14,663 bases of DNA, taken from NCBI GenBank assembly GCA_021815535.1, contig JAKAGL010000032.1, positions 1 through 14,663 of the forward strand. The letters are read 5' to 3'. The notes beneath the pieces were generated by a model. The model ran no database searches and was not told where the DNA came from. It worked only from the letters and a program-made list of their open reading frames with translations. Made by a program: the position numbers and the translations under genes. Of the stretch, positions 1-8,264 are shown piece by piece (the first letter of the stretch is position 1; each line of letters starts with the position of its first letter). Source of the stretch: a bacterium (GTDB lineage Bacteria > Nitrospinota_A > UBA7883 > JACRGQ01).

Positions 1-31
1 GAGCCCCGCGCCGTTGGCTGGCGCGTGGCTC
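1..31 (-). terminator. Hairpin after rpoD, probable intrinsic terminator cut by the window edge
   Basis: Bases 1-12 pair with 20-31 (GAGCC/GGCTC outer, CGCGCC/GGCGCG inner) with one mismatch at 6/26 and a 7-base loop. It begins 7 bases past the rpoD stop codon. A U-tract, if present, would lie beyond base 1 and cannot be seen, so the call rests on the stem and its location. Confidence 0.5.
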
Positions 32-38
32 TTGATAT

Positions 39-1757
<1,719 letters not shown>

Positions 1758-1803
1758 ATCAATTTGGATCCTTATTAAATAAGGGTTCTTGATGAAAAAT
1801 AAG

Positions 1804-1833
1804 AGATTAAAGTAGCATAAAATTCGGCCTCAA
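1804..1833 (-). promoter_or_regulatory. Possible sigma-70 promoter for rpoD
   Basis: In the dnaG-rpoD gap the minus strand reads TTGAGG (1833-1828), an 18-base spacer, then TAATCT (1809-1804). It would start transcription about 50 bases before the rpoD start codon. An internal rpoD promoter is known in other macromolecular synthesis operons. The match is modest. Confidence 0.25.
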
Positions 1834-1837
1834 ACAA

Positions 1838-3562
1838 TCATTCTTTCCTTTCCAAATTGTTTATTGCCTTGCGCTTCTTATCGGCAATCTCCTCTTTCCG
1901 CATGCGCTCGCCATCACGTTTTTTTATAAAGTCATTGATAATTTGGGTCTTTCTCTCGTCATCCTCATCGTGGCTCTCCATTATTAGAGCCCGCATATTG
2001 CCTTTTAGTTCAATATCGGAACAACTTTCTATCAATTCACCGGAAGATGCCCCTTTTTTTAATGCTAGTTCCGCCTGAAAATGTTCCAGCATCCGCCGGT
2101 ATTCGGGGGTATGCAGATCATCTCCTTTGAGGGATGCCAAAGGCCCGGACAGCGTTTCGGGAGAATTCAGGATGATTTGAACGATCCATTTTTCCATCGG
2201 CGAGGCCGGGCGGGGGCGCCGTGGCGGCGGGGGTGGGGTTGAGGTGCGCGGCGCCGTGAGCGTTTGTGACGGGGTGTGGCGTGGCGTAGTGCTTTTGATC
2301 TGTCCACCGATCGCGGAGGCTGGTATGCCGGTACGCTCCGACAGAAGTTCCACATAGCTGGCCCGCTCTATGGGGCCGGCTATGCGGGAAAGCTCCGGCA
2401 ATAATGAGCGGATGGCATCCGCCTTTCCCTCGGGCGTCGCGACATCGAATTTGCGGCAGGCCTGTTCTATCAGATAGGTCATGTAAGGACGGGCGTTTTT
2501 CACGATTTCCTCGAATGCCGCCGGTCCCCCCTGCTTTATCAGGTCGTCGGGATCCACCCCGCCGGGGAGCATCGCCACGCTGGGCCGGATATCGAGCTCG
2601 GCGGCCACCTCGGTGGCGCGTGCGGCGGCGCGCCGCCCGGCATCGTCACCGTCAAAGATCATGATGATATTCTGAGTATACCGCTTAAGCGCGCGGCACT
2701 GTTGCGCCGTAAATGCGGTACCTGAGGTGGCAACCACATTTTCAAAACCACCTTGGTGAAGTGCGATGGCATCCATGTACCCTTCCACGATCATTATCCG
2801 GTTTGCGGCGCGGGCCTTTGCGGCGGCGAAGTTGAGCGCATAGAGGACGCGCGATTTGTTATAGACCGGCGTTTCGGGGGAATTAAGGTATTTCGGCCCC
2901 TTTTCATCCGCGGCCAGCGCCCTCCCGCCAAAGGCTATTACCCGGTTGTGCTCGTCCACTATCGGGAAGATGAGCCGGTTGCGGAACCGGTCGATCGGGT
3001 TTCCGGCGGATGAGAGCTTTGTCAGGCCAGCCTTTCCGATCTCATTGGGCGTTATTTTCTTTTCGACGAGATGGCGGTAGAGGGAATCCCACGCGTCCGG
3101 TGCGTACCCGATGCGGAATTTTTCAACCGTCTCTGCGTTCAGCGCCCGTTTTTTGATGTAATCGGCGACAAATGCGGGGGCGTTCTTGAGTTGCTTCTGG
3201 TAGAACTCGGCGGCAATCTTGTTGATATTGTAAATGTAAGAACTGTCTTCTCCCTCCTCATGGCGCGGCAGGGGAATGCCTGTGCGTGAAGCCAGCAATG
3301 CCAGCGCGTCGGGAAAGCTCATGTTTTCGTGCTTCATCACAAAGGTGATGACGTTGCCCCCTTCGCCGCAGCCGAAGCAATGCCATATCTGCCGGGCCGG
3401 ATTGACGTTGAAAGATGGGCTTTTTTCGGTGTGAAACGGGCACCGTGCGGTGAAATTCGCCCCGCTTTTTTTCAGAGGAAGATAGGAAGAGATGACATCG
3501 ACGATATCGGCCGCTTCCCTGATGCGGTCGATCAACTCCTGTGGATACAAACCCGCCATCAT
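1838..3562 (-). CDS. dnaG: DNA primase DnaG
   Basis: Synthesises RNA primers at the replication fork. The 574-residue protein opens with a CHC2 zinc-binding domain (about 1-100; ligands C41, H44, C62, C65 in CPFH and CFGC). The catalytic core with the TOPRIM fold follows (about 120-370; VEGYMD with E260, and FDGDD at 303-307 for metal binding). A proline-rich linker (about 425-456, with a run of five prolines) leads to a C-terminal helical domain (about 456-574) that in the family binds the replicative helicase. This linker is the most divergent part. Two ATG codons are adjacent at 3562 and 3559. GGGGAG ends only 2 bases before the first and 5 before the second, so the second is the likelier start. 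It lies between yqeY and rpoD in the classical operon. The 159 bases between yqeY and dnaG hold no recognisable gene or terminator. Confidence 0.97.
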   Translation of the reverse strand: MMAGLYPQELIDRIREAADIVDVISSYLPLKKSGANFTARCPFHTEKSPSFNVNPARQIWHCFGCGEGGNVITFVMKHENMSFPDALALLASRTGIPLPRHEEGEDSSYIYNINKIAAEFYQKQLKNAPAFVADYIKKRALNAETVEKFRIGYAPDAWDSLYRHLVEKKITPNEIGKAGLTKLSSAGNPIDRFRNRLIFPIVDEHNRVIAFGGRALAADEKGPKYLNSPETPVYNKSRVLYALNFAAAKARAANRIMIVEGYMDAIALHQGGFENVVATSGTAFTAQQCRALKRYTQNIIMIFDGDDAGRRAAARATEVAAELDIRPSVAMLPGGVDPDDLIKQGGPAAFEEIVKNARPYMTYLIEQACRKFDVATPEGKADAIRSLLPELSRIAGPIERASYVELLSERTGIPASAIGGQIKSTTPRHTPSQTLTAPRTSTPPPPPRRPRPASPMEKWIVQIILNSPETLSGPLASLKGDDLHTPEYRRMLEHFQAELALKKGASSGELIESCSDIELKGNMRALIMESHDEDDERKTQIINDFIKKRDGERMRKEEIADKKRKAINNLERKE

Positions 3563-3721
3563 CGCTCCCCGCCAACAGGCACTTGAGAAAGGCCCCTGTC
3601 ACTCTGGACCGTTGGTATAAGGATCAATTTCCCGAAAGAGTCGTTTCGTTTTGCACTCAGGACGACATGCATAAAAAAGCTTTCAACACGCAACTGGCGG
3701 ATATTCTGAACCGCCGACGGC

Positions 3722-4171
3722 TCATTTCCCGGAGAGGACTTCCTTCACCAGGCGGCTTACCGTGGCCCCGTCGGCTTGTTTGCCGACCTCCGCCATAACC
3801 CCCTTCATGACCTGTCCCATCTGCTTGATATCGGGATTGCCCATGGCGGCGGCAACTGCTTTCACCTTTTCACGGATCTCGGCTTCGCCGATCTGGGTAG
3901 GGAGGTAGCGCGAAAGGTAATCCACCTCTTGCTGCTCTTTTTCCGCCAGTTCCGGCCGGTTCCCCTTGGTGAACATTTCAACCGATTCGCGGCGTTTTTT
4001 GATGGCGCTGGATATCACGGCCAATACTTCCGTATCGTCCAGCGCCGTCTTCTTTTCAATTTCGCGGTTCTTTATCTCGGATTTCACCATGCGCAGAACT
4101 TCCACGACCGCTTTGTCTTGGCCTTTGAAAGCGGCCTTAAAGTCATCTTCGATCCGTGTTTTCAGCGGCAT
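3722..4171 (-). CDS. yqeY: GatB/YqeY domain protein
   Basis: A 149-residue single-domain protein of the YqeY family, related to the C-terminal tail domain of the amidotransferase subunits GatB/GatE that contacts tRNA. Family features seen are the N-terminal helical part (LKTRIEDDFKAAFKG, then VLRMVKSEIKNREIEKK), the central EKEQQEVDYLSRYLPTQ segment, and the C-terminal MGQVMKGVMAEVGKQADGA segment. The ATG at 4171 has AGAGG 6 bases upstream. It starts 20 bases after the rpsU stop and precedes dnaG, so it is co-transcribed with translation and replication genes. The physiological role of stand-alone YqeY proteins is poorly defined. A tRNA-related function is inferred from the GatB tail and from the neighbours. 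Confidence 0.93.
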   Translation of the reverse strand: MPLKTRIEDDFKAAFKGQDKAVVEVLRMVKSEIKNREIEKKTALDDTEVLAVISSAIKKRRESVEMFTKGNRPELAEKEQQEVDYLSRYLPTQIGEAEIREKVKAVAAAMGNPDIKQMGQVMKGVMAEVGKQADGATVSRLVKEVLSGK

Positions 4172-4191
4172 GTGAAACCTCTTTTCCGCAA

Positions 4192-4374
4192 TTAGTAGCG
4201 GCTGTACTTCTTTTTCCGCGCCGCGATGATCTTCTTTTTCTTCTTCACGGACGGCTTTTCGTAATGCTCACGTTTGCGAATTTCAGACAATACGCCTATT
4301 TTTTCGCACTGTTTTTTGAAACGTTTCAGCGCAAGCTCAAACGGCTCGCTTTCCCGTACTTTTATACCGGGCAA
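4192..4374 (-). CDS. rpsU: Small ribosomal subunit protein bS21
   Basis: Short, very basic ribosomal protein of the 30S subunit, which acts near the anti-Shine-Dalgarno end of 16S rRNA. The sequence matches the family along its length: PGIKVRESEPFELALKRFKK, then QCEKIGVLSEIRKREHYEKP, ending in a lysine/arginine tail. The reading frame can be extended to a GTG at 4383 (residues MSCL before PGIKV). The TTG at 4374 is preferred because bS21 proteins normally begin MPGIKV, and GAGGGG lies 8 bases before this TTG whereas it abuts the GTG. This gives 60 residues. It is the first gene of the rpsU-yqeY-dnaG-rpoD operon, with a long AT-rich region upstream and a perfect 7-base inverted repeat at 4441-4458. 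Confidence 0.95.
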   Translation of the reverse strand: MPGIKVRESEPFELALKRFKKQCEKIGVLSEIRKREHYEKPSVKKKKKIIAARKKKYSRY

Positions 4375-4383
4375 ACAACTCAC

Positions 4384-5086
4384 CCCTCTCGATTGTTAAA
4401 TAACAACAGCTATAAGGTTAACGTAACGATATCCATCGCATTTCCCACCAATGGGAAAAAATAATACTAACATAGCCGTCTAAGCCGCGCAATGCCCAAT
4501 AATCCAAACAACCTTCTGGGTGAGGTTGTGCAGGCTATCCACGATAATTCTTAACCATAACCAAACTGTAACGGCCGAATGTTCAGTATACCTTTCGAAA
4601 TCGCCTAACGGTACAAATAGAATATAATGTATGTGCACTGTTCTTTCCGTCATCTTATTCAGCATGTATTGTTTGCTACCGTAAACGCAACCCGTGATAT
4701 TTATGGCATTGTATTGATTGTTATTGTTGGTTGGTTCGGTGGTTCTGGCAAATGAAATATTCATGTGGGGGTATTGACCTAAAAGTTTTTCTTTGAGGTT
4801 ATATGATGACGGGGACCTGTTTATCCCCTAGTAGAGGTGAGTTGTATAGAAAATTGTGTATATATATCAAAGTTTCTTCTCTGGTTAAGTGTTTGGTGTT
4901 TTTGCCTAGTGAATTTATAGCGGGCGTACTTGGTGCATTCCTTGAAAGTTGTGAATGCCATTTCATATTAATGTAATCCTATGCGATTAATTTAGTAAAA
5001 GGTCAGTATATTTGTTAGTCGTTATAATTCAATGTGTAAAATGTGAATTTGTGGAGTAAGCAATTTTCTGGTGTTGCGATAAATCA
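4384..5086. other. AT-rich intergenic stretch without a convincing intact gene
   Basis: This is visibly richer in A and T than the flanking genes and is interrupted by stops in all frames. The longest open frame is on the minus strand at 4764-4480 (94 codons). It has no good ribosome binding site (only AGGT about 12 bases before the ATG) and a low-complexity start with four asparagines in a row, and no family is recognisable. A small hairpin (GGGGA 4811-4815 / TCCCC 4824-4828) is present but is not followed by T residues. The stretch contains the 5' control region of rpsU and the downstream end of the metE-type operon. It could be decayed or acquired DNA. Confidence 0.5.
4441..4458. repeat. 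Perfect inverted repeat upstream of rpsU (operator-like)
   Basis: TTTCCCA and TGGGAAA flank a 4-base centre, CCAA. The repeat lies about 67 bases before the rpsU TTG start, where a promoter or operator would be expected. Neither strand has a T-run after the stem, so it is unlikely to be a terminator. It could be a repressor site or an RNA hairpin. No confident -35/-10 pair was found for rpsU. Confidence 0.4.
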
Positions 5087-5267
5087 TCAATTCATCAAAG
5101 GAATTGCAAGTACTTCGCCCACCGTGGTGACATCGTATTCCGAATTGTAAGCCAATGAAGAGGCATTAAGCACGCGAGAATTGTTTTTATGTATAGAATA
5201 AAGTGAATTCGTTCAGGACACCGACCCCGTTTTGGAAATTCTTAAGACGTTCGCGAGCGTTGAACAT
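5087..5267 (-). pseudogene. Small reading frame after the metE-type gene, possibly frameshifted
   Basis: On the minus strand AGGAGG (5281-5276) is followed, 8 bases later, by an ATG at 5267 and 26 sense codons (MFNARERLKNFQ and onward), ending in TAA at 5189-5187. Omitting the single T at 5189, next to a run of five A residues, would continue the frame without a stop to a TGA at 5089-5087, giving about 59 residues. Both parts have sense-like codon use, while the surrounding DNA is AT-rich. It starts 25 bases after the stop of the metE-type gene, so it could be the last member of that operon. No family is recognised. It may be an intact 26-residue peptide gene, a frameshifted small gene, or chance. 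Confidence 0.3.
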
Positions 5268-5292
5268 TACTGCTTCCTCCTGAAAATGGTTA

Positions 5293-6489
5293 TTAGGGGC
5301 GCCTGTATTCGTTGCGGAGTATTTCAGCCGCTACGCGCATTACATGCATTTTTTTCACCGCGATTGCCTGCGTGTTCATCGGCCGGTCTGAAAATGTGCC
5401 GAACCCGCAATCGGGGTTAAGATAAATCTGGTCCGGTCGCCGGTGTTTGAGCAATCCTTTCACTTTACTCACCACAAACTCCACGGTTTCCACCTCCGCC
5501 GTGCGGGGGTCCACCACGCCCAGCCCGATCTCTTTGCCCGCGGGCAAGTCCGCCAGCACGTCAATACTCCCCGCGCGTTCAGTGGCATATTCCAGCACGA
5601 ATTGATCCACGTTCATTTTTGACAGGAATGGGATCAATGGACCGTAGGCCCCGCGTAACAGGACGCTTTCCTTCCGGCTCCAGTTGCCTCGGCAGACGTG
5701 CAACGCGGTTTTAATTTCTCCCGCAAAGCCGTCGACAATGCGGTTAATAAGGTGAACGGCGAATTCCAGCTCTTCTTTCGGGCTGCTTTTTTCAGACAGG
5801 GCCGCGCACATGAACGTATGGGTTTCATTAGGCCCCGCGAAGGCCACCTCAGTCAGAACAGGTTCGTCAAACTGTACGAACTGGCAACCGTTGTCGCGGA
5901 GGGCCGCCAGTTCTTCGCGCAGGATGCCCACCACCGCGTTCCCCATCGATTCCTTATCGGGGTAATACTTGCTGGAGAGCGCCTTTACCCACATCGAACG
6001 CGTCATGAGGTATGGGCCGGGTAATGTGACCTTGATCGGTTTGGCGGTCTGTTTCCGCAGATAGAGGTAATCGTTCAGAACCAAAGGGTCTTTTCTCTTC
6101 AGGTTGCCCACGGCTACCGGATTTTTAAGGGCGAAGGCCGGCACGTCCAGCGCGCTCAATAGTCGCTCAAACGCGGCCTTGTCTTCCACGAAATCCAGCA
6201 TTTCCGCCAGCGTCATCAGCCGCGCCCCGTCGATGTGTTCGGCGATGAAGGAGAAAAAGCTGTCGCGGCGCTGTTCCCCGTCGCTGACGATCTCAACGCC
6301 GGCCTCTTCCTGCAGGTGGAGTGCCTCCAGCACGGCTTTGCCGGCGATAGCCTCGAACTCTTCCTTAGTTATGGCCCCTTTTTCCTTTTGGCGGAGCGCC
6401 TTCAGCATGTCAGGCGACCGGGGCATGCTGCCTACGACGGTAACTGGAAACAGCGGCAAGGATCCCATTGAAAATATCTCCTGTTTCAT
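5293..6489 (-). CDS. Core MetE-type (cobalamin-independent methionine synthase-like) methyltransferase
   Basis: A zinc-dependent methyl transferase of the UROD/MetE C-terminal-domain superfamily, 398 residues, about half the length of full MetE because the N-terminal MetE half is absent. The barrel starts at about 14 (FPVTVVGSMPRS). DGEQRRDSFF lies near 70-79, PGPYLMTRSMW near 157-167 and QFDEPVLTE near 206-214. The probable zinc ligands are H264 and C266 (LHVCRGNW) and C361 (NPDCGFGTF), and E300 may be another. In the family these bind the thiol acceptor, classically homocysteine. Stand-alone core enzymes are known that take methyl groups from corrinoid proteins rather than folate, so the donor here is uncertain. 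A second ATG at 6468 (residue 8) has GGAG 9 bases upstream and is the likelier start, since the first ATG has none. It lies 7 bases after the TusA/OsmC gene, with sulfur-carrier genes upstream, which suggests a role in thiol or sulfur metabolism. Confidence 0.85.
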   Translation of the reverse strand: MKQEIFSMGSLPLFPVTVVGSMPRSPDMLKALRQKEKGAITKEEFEAIAGKAVLEALHLQEEAGVEIVSDGEQRRDSFFSFIAEHIDGARLMTLAEMLDFVEDKAAFERLLSALDVPAFALKNPVAVGNLKRKDPLVLNDYLYLRKQTAKPIKVTLPGPYLMTRSMWVKALSSKYYPDKESMGNAVVGILREELAALRDNGCQFVQFDEPVLTEVAFAGPNETHTFMCAALSEKSSPKEELEFAVHLINRIVDGFAGEIKTALHVCRGNWSRKESVLLRGAYGPLIPFLSKMNVDQFVLEYATERAGSIDVLADLPAGKEIGLGVVDPRTAEVETVEFVVSKVKGLLKHRRPDQIYLNPDCGFGTFSDRPMNTQAIAVKKMHVMRVAAEILRNEYRRP

Positions 6490-6496
6490 TTCGATT

Positions 6497-7240
6497 TCAA
6501 ATTGTTTTCATGCCGATGGAAACATCCGCGTTGTGGGTCAGCGTATTCAGCACCGGCGAGGCCGCCAGCGTTTCCCGCCACAGCTGTTCCAGCAGTTCCG
6601 GCGCGGCGTCGGATTTAACGTATGCTTCACCGCTTATCGCTTTGAATCCGCTATGACCGTTTGTCTCCGACCCCAGAAAGACGAAGATGTTGTCTATTTT
6701 CCCGTTAAGGGATATTTCCACCTGCTCTATTTCCACATTCCGCCGCGAGGCGCGTATCTGAAACCCCATCGCCAGGCAGCTTCCCAACGCGCCGAGCAGG
6801 TATTCCACGGCGCTTGGGGCATCGTCCTTCAGGTCGAAGCTGGCGGGCTGGCCCGCCGACCATGAATGGTTCCGACAAAACACTTTTGTCAACATCCCGC
6901 CGTTCCAGCCCACGCGGGTCCGCCAGACGTATTCGCGGGCCTTGCGGTAGTCATCGTCCGGTTTTTTGCCTCCGGCTCCGCGCCGGACAAAATATTTATT
7001 GTGATTTTCGGAGGGCCGCCAACCAAGATACGGATTTTGGGTCATCCGGCACCATGCCGGAAGATCCTCTTTCACGCTTATTTCCGTGCTGCGGATCTCA
7101 AGAATGTCCCCCTCCGGCACGGCCGTCATCGCCTTGTTGATGATGAGAAGCAACCCCGACCCGCAGTCGAGGTTGCCTCCATCGCAAACCTGAACGCCGG
7201 ATTCGGCTTCAGGCGGTACGCTAAAATACTGTTCGGACAT
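6497..7240 (-). CDS. TusA-like / OsmC-like fusion protein
   Basis: The 247-residue protein has two domains. Residues about 15-88 resemble TusA sulfur carriers: C26 (LDCGSG) sits where TusA has its sulfur-accepting Cys-Pro, followed by PEGDILEIR and DLPAWCRMTQN with a second cysteine, C64. Residues about 104-247 form an OsmC/Ohr-type domain: SAVEYLLGALGSCLAMGF carries C155, the usual first cysteine. At the usual second cysteine position the sequence is AASPVLNTL, with serine (S229). The peroxide-reducing Cys pair of classical OsmC/Ohr is therefore incomplete. The domain may bind or transfer sulfane sulfur, or act on a small thiol, rather than reduce hydroperoxides (inference). The ATG at 7240 has only a weak ribosome binding site. 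It starts 20 bases after the DsrE gene stop, so translational coupling is likely. Confidence 0.82.
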   Translation of the reverse strand: MSEQYFSVPPEAESGVQVCDGGNLDCGSGLLLIINKAMTAVPEGDILEIRSTEISVKEDLPAWCRMTQNPYLGWRPSENHNKYFVRRGAGGKKPDDDYRKAREYVWRTRVGWNGGMLTKVFCRNHSWSAGQPASFDLKDDAPSAVEYLLGALGSCLAMGFQIRASRRNVEIEQVEISLNGKIDNIFVFLGSETNGHSGFKAISGEAYVKSDAAPELLEQLWRETLAASPVLNTLTHNADVSIGMKTI

Positions 7241-7260
7241 CGTTGCCGGTGTTATCCCGC

Positions 7261-7620
7261 TTAATAAGTCATGCAGGAGCCGCCGGTTGTCAGGAATTCA
7301 ACCGCCTTGGCCCCACCGACGATGGTTGCGCCTTTGATCAGATTTGCCTCATCAATTTTGCGTTTTTTCACGCAGGGGGAGCAGAGCCATATGATGCCGC
7401 CGGCGGCAATGAAATCGTCCATCAGCTTTTTCAGCGGGGAAAATCCTTCCTCATGTATGGTGTCGGCATACCCGGGGACGGCCAACCGTACGCCTTCTAC
7501 GCTGAGCCACACGGCGGTTTCAACGCCTGATGCCACCGAGGCGTTGGCCACCACGAAACCGACGGTTACTTTGTCGGTGTTGTCTTTGGCGTGGGGAATG
7601 CTTATCATCAGTTTCGACAT
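7261..7620 (-). CDS. DsrE family sulfur-carrier protein
   Basis: A 119-residue protein of the DsrE/DsrF/TusD-like superfamily, small alpha/beta proteins that carry sulfur as cysteine persulfide. It begins with the first beta-strand (KLMISIPHAKDN), followed by VANASVASGVETAVWLSVEG. The diagnostic cysteine region is IIWLCSPCVKKRKI, with C80 and C83, and ATIVGGAKAVEFL forms the last strand and helix. An extra cysteine, C116, lies in the short tail. C80 or C83 is the expected persulfide site. The ATG at 7620 has AGGAGA about 9 bases upstream. It sits between two genes for TusA-like domains, the partners with which DsrE-type proteins exchange sulfur in characterised relays. The partners DsrF and DsrH are absent here, so it probably works as a homomer. 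Confidence 0.88.
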   Translation of the reverse strand: MSKLMISIPHAKDNTDKVTVGFVVANASVASGVETAVWLSVEGVRLAVPGYADTIHEEGFSPLKKLMDDFIAAGGIIWLCSPCVKKRKIDEANLIKGATIVGGAKAVEFLTTGGSCMTY

Positions 7621-7688
7621 CTTTTTGTTCTCCTGAAAAAAGTATTATGGTTTTCGGCGGCTATTGCCGTTATTGCCGGGACAGCCCG

Positions 7689-7940
7689 TTATTTGATCTT
7701 CTTCTTAATATAGTAAAGCGCGTTTTCTTCCCCGCATGGGCCGGCCAAGAGCTCGTTCTTTGTCATGCGGCACCACGCCGGTATGTCGTTGGGCGCACCG
7801 GGATCCAGCGCGCGTACCTCCAAAACCTGGCCCCCCTCAATGGTCTTCATTTTTTGCATGAGGCTGATCGCCAATTCGCCGCATCCCTTTCTCCCCAGAT
7901 CAAGCGTTACATCTGGCATAATAGTTATCTGACTTGACAT
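7689..7940 (-). CDS. Stand-alone TusA-like sulfurtransferase
   Basis: An 83-residue protein with the size and layout of TusA sulfur carriers. C20 in GRKGCGELAIS is at the position of the active cysteine, but the following proline of the canonical Cys-Pro motif is glycine. GGQVLEVRALDPGAPNDIP leads to WCRMTKNELLAG, with C57, and C69 lies in GPCGEE. It shares the LPAWCRMT/IPAWCRMT block and spacing with the N-terminal domain of the TusA/OsmC fusion two genes downstream, so the two are probably paralogues. The ATG at 7940 has a strong GAGGAGG site 8-9 bases upstream. It is the first gene of the sulfur cassette, preceded by a promoter-like site at 8065-8091, and lies 68 bases before the DsrE gene. 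Confidence 0.85.
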   Translation of the reverse strand: MSSQITIMPDVTLDLGRKGCGELAISLMQKMKTIEGGQVLEVRALDPGAPNDIPAWCRMTKNELLAGPCGEENALYYIKKKIK

Positions 7941-7987
7941 AAAGATCCCTCCTCAAAAGATATTTCTTAATGCGGGCGGTTTTGATC

Positions 7988-8007
7988 CCGGATTAGGCGT
8001 AACCCGG
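7988..8007 (-). other. Small hairpin in the leader of the sulfur operon
   Basis: On the minus strand CCGGGTT (8007-8001) pairs with AATCCGG (7994-7988), seven pairs including one G-U, around a 6-base loop. It lies in the roughly 115-base untranslated leader between the predicted promoter and the first gene. No T-run follows. No known riboswitch pattern was recognised. Confidence 0.25.
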
Positions 8008-8064
8008 CATGCAATAATCGGCCGCGCGTTCGCGTTATTTTTTTTGCCCCTCCGCTACGATAGA

Positions 8065-8091
8065 AGTATAACTGAACGCGTTGTCGGTCAA
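8065..8091 (-). promoter_or_regulatory. Sigma-70-like promoter of the sulfur operon
   Basis: The minus strand has TTGACC (8091-8086), a 15-base spacer and TATACT (8070-8065). Both hexamers are close to consensus, though the spacer is short; reading the first box as CTTGAC gives 16. It points at the TusA-like gene and would leave a leader of about 115 bases. Confidence 0.5.
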
Positions 8092-8215
8092 GAAAAATAA
8101 ATGCGATAACTCACTGTTATTCTAGTAGTTAATCGAATACTTGAATGTCAGAATTGTTGCGCATTCTGGGTGATATTTTTAATATAATTGGCCGCGGCGA
8201 CAAAGAGGGCCGGGT

Positions 8216-8264
8216 AAAAAAACCGAGTGGATGACTGGGGCTATTGAAGGGGAGAGAGTCTCAG
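8216..8264 (-). terminator. Possible intrinsic terminator after the HIT gene
   Basis: Starting at the HIT stop codon, CTGAG pairs with CTCGG and ACT with AGT, with an internal bulge. Seven T residues follow directly on the minus strand (A-run at 8216-8222 on the plus strand). The stem is imperfect with a long loop, but the T-run and position are right. Confidence 0.35.

Noticed and set aside
1..38. The GC-rich palindrome at the left edge as part of a tRNA gene
   Set aside because: The stem of 12 pairs with a 7-base loop is too long for a tRNA arm, and no T-loop GTTCGA-type motif or CCA end is present; a terminator fits better.
4480..4764. Minus-strand open frame of 94 codons in the AT-rich region
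   Set aside because: No good ribosome binding site, low-complexity asparagine-rich start, and no family resemblance. Stop codons are frequent around it. It is kept only as part of the intergenic description.
4384..5292. Remnant of an insertion sequence or transposon
   Set aside because: No transposase fragment, terminal inverted repeats or target duplications could be identified by eye; only the AT-rich composition hints at foreign origin.
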